Assembly (NCBI GenBank): GCA_963720375.1
Contig: CAVRFM010000006.1
Span: forward strand, 1-64,000
Direction: 5' to 3'
DNA: 64,000 bases
DNA from: JAPLHP01 sp963720375
GTDB lineage: Bacteria > Chloroflexota > Dehalococcoidia > UBA2247 > RBG-13-53-26
Shown here: in pieces, positions 24,578-31,906 of the stretch
Layout of the letters: the number at the start of each line of letters is the position of its first letter
Numbering within the stretch: position 1 is the first letter of the stretch
Program-made: the position numbers and the translations under genes
The notes under the pieces: model-generated
What the model was told of the DNA's origin: nothing
The model's database searches: none
Seen by the model: only the letters and a program-made list of their open reading frames with translations

Positions 24578-24826
24578 ATGATGTGGGAGCATTGGCATGA
24601 AGGTGTAGGTGCCTGCGGTGGTTGGGGTGTAGGATGGATTATTGGTCTATTCTTTCTGGCAGTCGTCGTTGGACTGATTACTTGGGGCATTGTGGTACTG
24701 GTAAGACACGGTAGATCAGGATCAGCGGGCAGGGGAAATGGTGCTTTGGCCATAGCCAGAGAACGCTATGCCCGAGGAGAGGTCTCCAAAGAAGAATTCG
24801 ACCGGATCAAGAAAGACCTGTCGTAG
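24578..24826 (+). CDS. SHOCT-domain small membrane protein
   Basis: 82 residues: a Trp/Gly/His-rich head (MMWEHWHEGVGACGGWG), one membrane helix (IIGLFFLAVVVGLITWGIVV), a Gly/Arg linker and a C-terminal SHOCT domain (ALAIARERYARGEVSKEEFD). SHOCT proteins are short membrane-associated oligomerising proteins of unclear role. ATG 24578 has GAGGAGG 7 bases upstream; TTG 24551 is rejected. A truncated copy lies at 24139-24250. Confidence 0.85.
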   Translation: MMWEHWHEGVGACGGWGVGWIIGLFFLAVVVGLITWGIVVLVRHGRSGSAGRGNGALAIARERYARGEVSKEEFDRIKKDLS

Positions 24827-24848
24827 TTCACTCTGAAGCATGTCACCG

Positions 24849-24873
24849 AAGCCCATCTGCATAAGGTGGGCTT
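24849..24873 (+). terminator. Terminator-like hairpin after SHOCT gene
   Basis: AAGCCCA (24849-24855) pairs with TGGGCTT (24867-24873), followed by TCGTCATC. Conserved with the hairpin at 24311-24338, though the T-tract is weak. Confidence 0.6.
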
Positions 24874-24890
24874 TCGTCATCTCCGTCTCC

Positions 24891-24925
24891 CCAGCACCGC
24901 CTTGTATGACTTCAGGTTGTCCTGA
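24891..24925 (+). repeat. Cassette repeat copy J (left half)
   Basis: AGCACCGCCTTGTATGACTT, CAGGTTGTCCTGAAA. Left half only, with the same downstream junction as copy I. Confidence 0.65.
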
Positions 24926-24931
24926 AAAACT

Positions 24932-24960
24932 CTAATCATCTTCTAAGCATTTTCCAATCC
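24932..24960 (+). promoter_or_regulatory. OmpR/PhoB-type direct-repeat box, copy 2
   Basis: CTAATCA (24932), CTAAGCA (24943) and CCAATCC (24954), again 11 bases apart; the 4-base gaps differ from copy 1, so the heptamers are what is conserved. TATGCT at 24980 could be a -10. It precedes the 37-residue peptide gene. Confidence 0.55.
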
Positions 24961-25101
24961 AGACCTAAGCTTAGCCCGGTATGCTGAGGGTGGCTTTGAG
25001 GAGAAGGAGAAGACACAGTGAAACAGACCGGCAAACTGGAACAGCAAGAGGCGTATCAGAGCATCATCAAGGGCCACAAATAACAAGACCAGGAGGGCAA
25101 C

Positions 25102-25215
25102 ATGCGACATGAAAGCGGAGGTATGGGTTGGTGGGTGGGCTTGACGATCGGTATAGTGACGTTTCTTATCTGGGCAGGGTCTACGGCGCTGATTGTCCGG
25201 GTTATCGGACGCTAG
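25102..25215 (+). CDS. 37-residue membrane microprotein, copy 2
   Basis: MRHESGGMGWWVGLTIGIVT, FLIWAGSTALIVRVIGR. Paralogue of the 38-residue peptide at 24011; changes are mostly conservative or silent, which supports a real product. AGGAGGGCAAC precedes the ATG. A 21-codon frame (GTG 25018 to TAA 25081) just upstream ends in IIKGHK, like the frame before copy 1. Confidence 0.6.
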   Translation: MRHESGGMGWWVGLTIGIVTFLIWAGSTALIVRVIGR

Positions 25216-25229
25216 TGAACCATGGTGAC

Positions 25230-25272
25230 TCAGGATCAGCAGGCTGAGGTTGGGGGTGTATGGTGTATAATA
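25230..25272 (+). repeat. Cassette repeat right half with promoter
   Basis: GCAGGCTGAGGTTGGGGGTG, TATGG, TGTATAATAG (TATAAT 25266-25271). It is fused directly to ATGGTGACTCAGGATCAGC (25220 onward), the sequence that in the paralogous unit leads into the SHOCT 3' end, so this is a recombination junction. It precedes the gene at 25351. Confidence 0.7.
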
Positions 25273-25350
25273 GTGCAAGGTGCGATGGCACGGGCCGCGC
25301 ATGGATGCAGCCGATGGCGTGGATAAGCTGATGCCCGTGAGGAGGTAGAC

Positions 25351-25665
25351 ATGAAGGACCATCCCCACTGCTATCATATCAACTTCGCTCATGAGACAGA
25401 GACATGCTGCTGGTGCTCTGACATACGCAAGCTCAAATTCGGGCAGGGTCACCTTGACCGTGACGTTGGCATGACGATTCCGCTAGTGAGCGTCTGGTGG
25501 TGGCGGTATAATCCCAAAATGTATGCCTTGTACGAGCACGTCAAGCAGTTTGGCACACCTGAGACCGCGCATGGACCGTATGGCATCCAAGATGGTTTGT
25601 TTGTCGAGTACGCTGACGAAGACCTATGCTCGATGAGAAAGCAACCTTTGGAAGGAGTACCTTAG
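25351..25665 (+). CDS. Hypothetical Cys/His-rich small protein
   Basis: 104 residues. The N-terminus HPHCYHINFAHETETCCWC is rich in Cys and His and could bind metal; the rest is soluble with a Trp run (SVWWWRYNPKMY). GAGGAGGTAGAC precedes the ATG and a repeat-type TATAAT lies 80 bases upstream. No family recognised. Confidence 0.55.
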   Translation: MKDHPHCYHINFAHETETCCWCSDIRKLKFGQGHLDRDVGMTIPLVSVWWWRYNPKMYALYEHVKQFGTPETAHGPYGIQDGLFVEYADEDLCSMRKQPLEGVP

Positions 25666-25707
25666 GAGACTCAGGAGAAGCCGAAGACGTCAAAGCAGTC
25701 CTTTTAC

Positions 25708-25797
25708 CTCACCCCACCAGCGCCTTGTAGAACCTCACGCTGTCTCCTCCTTCTGTGTCCAGGCTGAAGTTGACACCCTCCGTCGCATCGTGATACT
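25708..25797 (+). repeat. Cassette repeat copy L with TTGACA promoter
   Basis: CTCACCCCACCAGCGCCTTG, TAGAACCTCACGCTGTC, loop, GTCCAGGCTGAAGTTGACA. The right arm runs straight into TTGACA (25770-25775), and GATACT (25792-25797) 16 bases on completes a promoter for the MBL-fold gene at 25849. Last copy in the array. Confidence 0.65.
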
Positions 25798-25848
25798 GTC
25801 CGTTGGGGCTCCCACCCTGCGGCCCAAGAATCGATACACGGGGTTTTC

Positions 25849-26721
25849 ATGAGAATAATCGCCACCTGGTACGGCACAGCAGCGCTTCACCTCGTCGCGG
25901 AAGATAGTCTGGGGATCTTCTTCGATCCCTGGTTTGAAAGGCCCCTGAATGCCAGGCCCAGGATCGTGGCTGATCCCAGGAACATCAAGCTGGAGCCACT
26001 CGACGTGATCTTTGTGAGCCACAGTCACTTCGACCATGTTTACAACCTGCCGGACTTAGTACAACGCTACCCTGCTGTCCATGCCTACGTGCCGGCACTG
26101 ACGGCTGAGAATTGCCGGAAGCTGTCCAGTGGGGCGATCTTCAAGGACCACGTCTGCAAATTGTCAGAAAATGACTGGGAACGCGTCCACACCGTTGCAG
26201 CGGGAGACCACGCAGAGCTCTCATCCCGGGATGGCAGTGTTCGGTTGCGGGCCACGGCCATAAAATCGGGCCATGTGAGGTTTGATGTCTATTCTGTCCT
26301 TCGCGTGCTCTTCAACTACAGAGTGATCCGGGGATTCGCATACTATGCGAAGTTCCTTCTTGGATTCCCCGCGAAGGATGTGCTGGGCTGGGAACTGCAA
26401 CTGGAGACTGCCAGGGAATCCAGGCGCATCGTGTTCTTCGGCAGTCTCTGCAGGCAATACTCCCATATCCTGCTGCAATATGCCGGCTGTGATTGTCTTG
26501 TTCTCCCTCTAGCCGGAAGGAGAAATATCCTACCGTACGCCAGCATAGTGACGGGAGTCTTACGGCCCAAGGCGGTAATCCCGGTGCACCATGATGATTT
26601 CTTCCCTCCGATCTCCTATCCCGTTGACTACCGCAACTACTCGAAGTGGCTCAAGGAGAATTTCCCCGGGACAAGGCTGATTGAATTGCAGCCCGAACAA
26701 CCAACGAGTTTCTTGATGTGA
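25849..26721 (+). CDS. MBL-fold metallohydrolase
   Basis: 290 residues. Metallo-beta-lactamase fold (UlaG/RomA-like) with the metal motif SHSHFDHVYNLPD, a downstream His in KSGHVRFD, FFGSLCRQYSH in place of the usual Asp region, and a C-terminal PVHHDDFFPP. Hydrolase of unknown substrate, perhaps an N-acyl phosphatidylethanolamine phospholipase-like enzyme. Preceded by a cassette-repeat promoter. Confidence 0.82.
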   Translation: MRIIATWYGTAALHLVAEDSLGIFFDPWFERPLNARPRIVADPRNIKLEPLDVIFVSHSHFDHVYNLPDLVQRYPAVHAYVPALTAENCRKLSSGAIFKDHVCKLSENDWERVHTVAAGDHAELSSRDGSVRLRATAIKSGHVRFDVYSVLRVLFNYRVIRGFAYYAKFLLGFPAKDVLGWELQLETARESRRIVFFGSLCRQYSHILLQYAGCDCLVLPLAGRRNILPYASIVTGVLRPKAVIPVHHDDFFPPISYPVDYRNYSKWLKENFPGTRLIELQPEQPTSFLM

Positions 26722-26787
26722 ACCGGCTGCAAAGCGCCTACAGCCAATCGGCCTGCTGGCAAGGGGGCAGACAGTGGGACCAGACCT

Positions 26788-27339
26788 TCAGGGCGACTCG
26801 ATAGAGACCCTGGTCATCACCACATCCTGCAGGGGCTTCTTATTGACGTCGACGGGGACGGCGGCGATTGCCCGGACAATGTCCAGTCCCTCGATGACCT
26901 GTCCAAAGACAGCGTAGTTGCCGTCCAGATCGTGCTGAGCACCATCACAGATATAGAACTGCGATGAGGCGCTATTGGGAGACGAACCCCTGGCCATGCC
27001 CACAGCTCCGTCGGTGTGCGTTAAATCCTTATTGATCTCCAGCTTAATGGTTTGCCCTGATCCACCCATCCCTGTCCCTGTGGGGTCACCCGTTTGAATG
27101 ACGAAACCTTTGACTACCCGGTGGAAGATCAGTCCATCGTAGAAGCCGCTCTCTGCCAGCTTGATGAAGTTGGCAGTGGTGATGGGAGCCTTATCCTCGT
27201 AGAGCTCGAACTTGATGATGCCCATGCTTGTTTCCAGGACAGCGATGCGGTTGGGTGCAGCAGTACCACCGCAGCCTGTCAGCAGGACTGGTGATAAGGC
27301 CAGCATGACTATCAAGAGAGGCCTGGAGTGTCTCCTCAT
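26788..27339 (-). CDS. Cyclophilin-type peptidyl-prolyl isomerase lipoprotein
   Basis: 183 residues. The N-terminal signal with lipobox LLTGC places it outside the membrane. The cyclophilin domain shows ITTANFIKLAESGFYDGLIF, HRVVKGFVIQTGDPTGTGMG, GAVGMARGSSPNSASSQFYI and YAVFGQVIEGLDIV. It assists folding of exported proteins. Monocistronic. Confidence 0.94.
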   Translation of the reverse strand: MRRHSRPLLIVMLALSPVLLTGCGGTAAPNRIAVLETSMGIIKFELYEDKAPITTANFIKLAESGFYDGLIFHRVVKGFVIQTGDPTGTGMGGSGQTIKLEINKDLTHTDGAVGMARGSSPNSASSQFYICDGAQHDLDGNYAVFGQVIEGLDIVRAIAAVPVDVNKKPLQDVVMTRVSIESP

Positions 27340-27469
27340 GGCATTTAGCCGCCATGATAGGCCTGTTTGACGGCGATAGTCAAGTTCGGGGCCGCTTTGA
27401 ATCAGTCCACATGCGCCACTATTGTTAAAAACGATATACTAATCAGGGAAATGGCATAGGGAGGGTAGC

Positions 27470-28513
27470 ATGGCGAAGGTACTCTACGAAGAGAAAACCT
27501 ATCGGGAGATTCCCGAATCGATGGTAATCAGGCAGGCTGACGACGCCTGGCATCCCCTGAAGGACCGCCTGTACATCGAGTGGTGGTACTTCGACCTGGT
27601 GAACGGTGACGGGAGCCTGGTCAGAGGCCAGCTATTCATTGCGGGAGATGTCTCCCGGCCAGGCAAGGTGGTGACCGGCGTCAGAGCCAGCTATGTGAAG
27701 ACCGATGGGACGGAGATCACCATTGAAGAGAGGCTCCCTTACTCCTCCTTCAAGGCTTCGACAGAGGTCTGCGATGTCCGGATCGGCAGGAACTTCATCA
27801 GGGGAGACCTCTCGCACTACGTGGTGCATATCGAGGGCGGAGAGAAGGCCCTTGACCTGGAGCTTGATTCCAGTGTCGGGGGGTTCACCAGCCATGCCTG
27901 CTTTGGCGATGAGACGAGGTACATGTACTGGGTGGTTCCCCAGCCGCACTGCCAGGCCCGAGGCTCCTTCAGAACCAAGGGGGAGACCTATGCTATAGAG
28001 GGGGTGGGCTATCGGGACCACAATTGGCTGAATATCGCCCCGTTGGACCTGCTGTCATACTGGGACTGGGGAAGGGTTTACAACGAAGAGTACACCATTA
28101 TCTTTGCTGATATAGTGACCAGCGGCAGGATGGAGGGGGCTGAGGTGAAGCCGCTGCTGATCTACGACTCCCGCAAACTCGTTTACCTGACCACGGACTC
28201 CGGGAAATGGAGTCTGGCCAAGTCAGATATGAAGCCGGATGCGGACACAGGAGAGGAGATTCCCTGGAAGCATGTGCTGAGGGTTAAAGATGAAGGGTTA
28301 TCTCTGGAGATGACGCTGGAGCTGCAGAGGGCCTTTCAGAGGATAGACCTGCTGGCTGATTTCAATCCGCTGTTGAGATTCCTTATCCGGACGTTCAAGG
28401 CTAAGCCTACTGTAACGTCATTCTTCTCTCTTGGCTCGGGGAAGATGGAGATTGACGGACAGCAGAAGAGTCTGAGCTGCACGGCGATCCATGAGCTGGT
28501 GAAGAACCACTAG
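27470..28513 (+). CDS. AttH/CrtC-like lipocalin-domain protein
   Basis: 347 residues resembling the AttH / carotenoid 1,2-hydratase (CrtC) family: EWWYFDLVNGDGS near the N-terminus, ACFGDETRYMYWVVPQP, and GVGYRDHNWLNIAP, where the YxDHNWG-type motif lies. Two lipocalin-like beta-barrels are expected. No carotenoid genes are nearby, so the substrate is unknown. GGGAGGG precedes the ATG, and TATACT at 27435 may be its -10. Confidence 0.75.
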   Translation: MAKVLYEEKTYREIPESMVIRQADDAWHPLKDRLYIEWWYFDLVNGDGSLVRGQLFIAGDVSRPGKVVTGVRASYVKTDGTEITIEERLPYSSFKASTEVCDVRIGRNFIRGDLSHYVVHIEGGEKALDLELDSSVGGFTSHACFGDETRYMYWVVPQPHCQARGSFRTKGETYAIEGVGYRDHNWLNIAPLDLLSYWDWGRVYNEEYTIIFADIVTSGRMEGAEVKPLLIYDSRKLVYLTTDSGKWSLAKSDMKPDADTGEEIPWKHVLRVKDEGLSLEMTLELQRAFQRIDLLADFNPLLRFLIRTFKAKPTVTSFFSLGSGKMEIDGQQKSLSCTAIHELVKNH

Positions 28514-28557
28514 TATCTAGCGTTGTCATCCCCGCAGTGAATCCACTAGCCTTCATT

Positions 28558-28614
28558 GGGCGCTTCGCGAAGCCCCTAACACCCGTTGTCATTCCCGTGC
28601 AAACGGGAATCCAG
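28558..28614. repeat. Adjacent family-1 and family-2 palindromes
   Basis: Family-1 GGGCGCTTCGCGAAGCCCC (28558-28576) followed by family-2 GTCATTCCCGTGCAAACGGG then AATCCAG (28588-28614), between the convergent AttH-like and duplicated-domain genes. A compound arrangement also seen at 53078-53136. Confidence 0.85.
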
Positions 28615-28648
28615 AACCAATTGAAAAGGGGGCTGTGATAACCAGGCG

Positions 28649-29345
28649 CTAGGCCCAGCCCTCGGCGGCGAGGGCGTCGTGCAGTTCATCGGGGTGGTGG
28701 CGGCAGCGGTACTCCAGGCGGCTGGATTCGGCATGCGCCTTGCTGTAGGGCCAGCCTTTGGCCATGCGATTGCGCTCATGAAGCTCGTGCAGCAGCACGT
28801 ACGGGCGCTCCTCCTCCATGATATCGTCATCGATCCAGACCTGGTTTTCCGGCACAAACTCATACACGTAGTCGTGGCCGCCGGCGGTAAAATCGATGTC
28901 GAAAACGCTGCGCACCAGACGCCCGGTGACGATCCAGACGCTGAGGCCACTCTCCAGCGTCTTCCACAGCCGCTGGTGGACTTCCTGTCCGTCCGGCAGT
29001 TTCCGCCCGTGATGAGTCAAAAGGTTGACGTCTCCGGCACGGCGGCGCTCTTTGCGCTCCTCGCGGTCGGCCAGCGGCAGGGCCTTTTCATACGGCATGC
29101 CCTTTGGCCATAAGATGGTGCTCCATCAGCAGGTGGTCGATGAAAAAGCTCTGCTCATCTGATCTGGTGGCCTGATCGATCCACAGCTGGTTCAAGGGGA
29201 TATATTTATAGCGGTAGTGCTGGCCGAAGTTGGTGAACTCCTCGTCCATGTGGCCGCGGATATAGACGCCATCAACCAGCCATACCTCCAGATCACCCCG
29301 ATCATCCAGCTTTTGGAGATAAGGCAGTTTCAATGACTCCGCCAT
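28649..29345 (-). CDS. Duplicated-domain hypothetical protein (frameshifted)
   Basis: One gene in two frames. 29345-29088 encodes an N-terminal repeat (LEVWLVDGVYIRGHMDEEF, YKYIPLNQLWIDQ, LLMEHHLMAKG); 29098-28649 encodes a second repeat of the same kind (LSVWIVTGRLVRSVFDIDF, YEFVPENQVWIDDDI, LHELHERNRMAKGWPYSKA). The break is in AAAGGGCATG at about 29098: removing one base turns MAKGHAV-stop into MAKGMPYEKA, which matches MAKGWPYSKA of repeat 2. The protein is about 231 residues. Function unknown; each repeat has an ExxHxxMAKG-like helix. Confidence 0.65.
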
Positions 29346-29366
29346 AAGCCCTTCCTCTGTTGCCGG

Positions 29367-30125
29367 CTAGCGCAGCATCGCCTGGCCGCCATCCACCATG
29401 AGGGTCTGGCCGGTGATGTAGTCGGAATCCGGGCTGGCCAGGAAAACCACCGCCCGCCCGATGTCCTTCTCGCAATCGCCCAGACGGCGCAGCGGCGTCA
29501 GCCCTGCGATGAGGTCCAGCATGCCCGGGTGAGCCTGCCCCCAATCCAGGAAGCGGGGTGAGGCCGCCAGGGGGCAGATGGCGTTCACATTGATCTTGTA
29601 CTGGCCCCATTCGTGGCAGGCCACACGGGTCAGCGCCCGGATGCCCTCCTTGGAGGCAGCATAGCCTGTCCAGCCCACATGCCCTTCCAGTCCGGCGGCC
29701 GAGCCGAAGTTGATGATCTTGCCGCCGTGTTTCTTCATATAGGGAAAGCACTCCTGCATAAAGTAGAAGGTCCCCATCAAGCCTGACCCCAGCGCCAGGG
29801 CCATGTCGTCATCTGTGGTGTCCTCCATGAGCACGTCACCCCTGTAACCCTGGGCGACATTGACCAGGATATGCACTGTGCCGAACTCCTTCACTGCTGC
29901 CGCTACCACGGCCTTGACCTGGGCGCGGTGGCTCACGTCGCAGGTCACTGCCAGCGCCCTGCCGCCGAGGGCCTTGATTTCCTTTGCCGTCCGGATGCCG
30001 TTCTCTGCTATCAGCTCAGCCACGACGACCGCCGCTCCTTCTTTGACCAGCTCCAGAGCAACCCCCCGGCCGATGCCCTGACCGGCCCCGGTGACAATAG
30101 CTACCTTACCGTCCAGCTTTCCCAT
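29367..30125 (-). CDS. Short-chain dehydrogenase/reductase
   Basis: 252-residue classical SDR: TGAGQGIGRG cofactor loop, NVAQGY in the NAG position, active-site Ser in INFGSAAGLEG, YAASKEG catalytic Tyr-Lys, and DYITGQTLMVDGGQAM at the end, as in FabG-like oxidoreductases. NAD(P)-dependent alcohol or ketone conversion; substrate unknown. A promoter on the minus strand is seen at 30184-30211. Confidence 0.94.
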   Translation of the reverse strand: MGKLDGKVAIVTGAGQGIGRGVALELVKEGAAVVVAELIAENGIRTAKEIKALGGRALAVTCDVSHRAQVKAVVAAAVKEFGTVHILVNVAQGYRGDVLMEDTTDDDMALALGSGLMGTFYFMQECFPYMKKHGGKIINFGSAAGLEGHVGWTGYAASKEGIRALTRVACHEWGQYKINVNAICPLAASPRFLDWGQAHPGMLDLIAGLTPLRRLGDCEKDIGRAVVFLASPDSDYITGQTLMVDGGQAMLR

Positions 30126-30183
30126 GGATGATCAACCTCCTTTGTCAATCATTTTGCCAGCAATATCCCTGATTACATGTCGA

Positions 30184-30211
30184 TATATACCTTATATAAA
30201 CGGCTTGTCAA
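30184..30211 (-). promoter_or_regulatory. Promoter for the SDR gene
   Basis: On the minus strand TTGACA (30211-30206), 16-base spacer, TATATA (30189-30184), 59 bases upstream of the SDR start at 30125. Confidence 0.6.
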
Positions 30212-30268
30212 ACATGTCTCTGAGATCGTTTGCTAACTATACAACTGCCACAGACTTAAAGCCAGGCG

Positions 30269-30754
30269 CTAGACCGATGCCAGAATGACAGTGTAGTTCT
30301 TGCCGTAGACCTTGGCACACCTGGGACAGGTGGTATAGAAGAAGTACATCTTCTTCATTTCCCTGCCCTTTGATTTGACATAGCCATTCATTTCCCTGAC
30401 CCACTTGCCGGTATCCTTGAACGATCCTTCAAAGACCTTGCTGAGGAAAGTTCCCGATATCTTTTCCATCCTGGCCCCGGGCACCTCTTTGCTCACGGCG
30501 ATGTAGAGGTCGGCTCCAAAAAGAGACTTCTCCTCATAGAGCATCAGCGGCATGGCAGAAAGGGCATCGGCCTGCTTGATTCTCTCCATGTTCCTCAGCA
30601 TCACTTTCCCGAAGCCCAGCGGGATATGCAGAAAAGTGCAGACATGGTCTTTGATGAACAGCTTGTCCTGGAAGGTCACCTCTTTGTCAGTCCACGGCTC
30701 CGGATTGAACCTGGGGCAGCAACCTGTCTCTGATTGTTCGTAAAGTTTGTCCAT
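30269..30754 (-). CDS. Conserved hypothetical protein with CxxC
   Basis: 161 residues from ATG 30754, which has GGAGC upstream; the frame is open further but the extra N-terminus looks untranslated. Features: SETGCCPRFNPEPW near the N-terminus, HVCTFLHIPLGFGKVMLRNM, and a C-terminal TTCPRCAKVYGKNY CxxC pair, plausibly metal binding. I recognise it as a conserved protein of anaerobes but know no function. Confidence 0.65.
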   Translation of the reverse strand: MDKLYEQSETGCCPRFNPEPWTDKEVTFQDKLFIKDHVCTFLHIPLGFGKVMLRNMERIKQADALSAMPLMLYEEKSLFGADLYIAVSKEVPGARMEKISGTFLSKVFEGSFKDTGKWVREMNGYVKSKGREMKKMYFFYTTCPRCAKVYGKNYTVILASV

Positions 30755-31225
30755 AGTGATCAGCTCCTTTCGCTCGGTTTCTGACATTTTAGCATCTGAC
30801 TCGATAGCTGTGAAGTGTGGAGCACAGACCTGCATCTGATGATCCGGCAGAAGGATAGGGCAGAGCAAAAGCTCATCCGGAAACCAGCGGCTTGTGCCGG
30901 AGGCAGGGCTGATGGCCCGTATTTAAGCTATCTCATAGAAGATCAATTCATGTCAGCTAATTCATCTCAAAAAGACATTCGTTTACGCAATTGACAATTA
31001 TGACATTGTAGGCTATATATATACCCGACCCTGTCGCTCTATAACAACAGAGAAGCCCGCCTACTATAGGTCAGTACCCGTAGCAATCACTAATAGTATC
31101 CTCGCTGTGTGGGGAGAATGAGGGATGTTCTGAGCAAAATATAGCAAAGCCGGAGACAGATCCATGGCTGCATCACCGAGCTGTCTCTGAAGTAAATAAA
31201 TATATTAAAAGGGGGGTTAGGAAAG
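30755..31225. other. Divergent intergenic region
   Basis: 470 bases between divergent genes. A strong plus-strand promoter lies at 30991-31019. The region from there to 31225 is an untranslated leader of about 200 bases with no recognised riboswitch. Confidence 0.45.
30991..31019 (+). promoter_or_regulatory. Sigma70-type promoter
   Basis: TTGACA (30991-30996), 17-base spacer, TATATA (31014-31019), upstream of the PPOX-family gene at 31226. Confidence 0.65.
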
Positions 31226-31777
31226 ATGGCAGATGCTCTCAGGGAACGAATCATGAACTACATGGACAGGTGCCCGGTATGTACTGTTGCTACGGTCGGC
31301 GTTGACGGTCAGCCAAATGTGGCTACGGTCTATTTCAAGAGAAAGGGGCTGGACGTCTACTTCAATACTGACAGAAGCAGTCAGAAAGTGCAGAACATCC
31401 TGGCCAACTCCAGGGTGGCCATAGCAATGCAGGAAGACGCACCCGTTCCCAGGGCAAGTCTGGAGATTAAGGGTATTCAGAGTGTCGGAACAGCCGGAGT
31501 ATTAGCTGACGGGGATACTGCCGGAGTGCCCAGGGCGGTGATCACCAGGCACAACGCCTTCAACCGCACCGGGTCCGGGAGTTCCGTGGTTATCAGGGTG
31601 ACTCTGGCTGAGATATCTCTGATTGATTATTCGCTTGGTCTCTGGCATCGAGACCAGATCCGGCCTCAATCGGGGACAGACGTGCACCAGAGTGTTGATG
31701 CTGCCACTCTCCTCCGTTACCCGAGGTTAATCACCCCGATAGTCACTGTCTCCGGCCTGGATGCCGGGTTGGGCTAG
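31226..31777 (+). CDS. Pyridoxamine-phosphate-oxidase-like flavoprotein
   Basis: 183 residues. The split-barrel PPOX fold is visible in VCTVATVGVDGQPNVATVYF, VYFNTDRSSQKVQNILANSR and VAIAMQ. Such proteins bind FMN, F420 or haem and reduce or detoxify small molecules. The C-terminal 60 residues (SLGLWHRDQIRPQSGTDVH) are less typical. AAAGGGGGGTTAGGAAAG precedes the ATG. Confidence 0.78.
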   Translation: MADALRERIMNYMDRCPVCTVATVGVDGQPNVATVYFKRKGLDVYFNTDRSSQKVQNILANSRVAIAMQEDAPVPRASLEIKGIQSVGTAGVLADGDTAGVPRAVITRHNAFNRTGSGSSVVIRVTLAEISLIDYSLGLWHRDQIRPQSGTDVHQSVDAATLLRYPRLITPIVTVSGLDAGLG

Positions 31778-31796
31778 CGCCTCAACAACCCTGCAT

Positions 31797-31880
31797 TTCC
31801 CTCTCCCTTTGATGGGAGAGGGCTGGGGTGAGGGTGATGTTCTTACGCCCATTGTCATTCCCGTGCAAACGGGAATCCAG
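31797..31880. repeat. CTCTCCC repeat plus family-2 palindrome
   Basis: CCCTCTCCCTTTGATGGGAG then AGGGCTGGGGTGAGGGTG, a third interspersed family (other copies near 53151-53190, 54130-54165 and 55258-55300), followed by a family-2 copy at 31854-31880. Confidence 0.75.
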
Positions 31881-31906
31881 GAGGGTGGCGACTTGATGGA
31901 GGTGTA

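Noticed and set aside
19184..25797. Calling the 19-26 kb repeats integron attC sites
   Set aside because: GTTRRRY is met only by chance in copy A (GTTGGGT) and no RYYYAAC box is conserved at the other end, so they are reported as a separate repeat family.
19184..25797. Reading the repeats on the minus strand as gene 3' ends (..LKFYKA[M/L]VG stop)
   Set aside because: Several copies do read this way, but loop lengths vary by one or two bases and break the frame, while the hairpin arms are kept; conservation fits structure better than coding.
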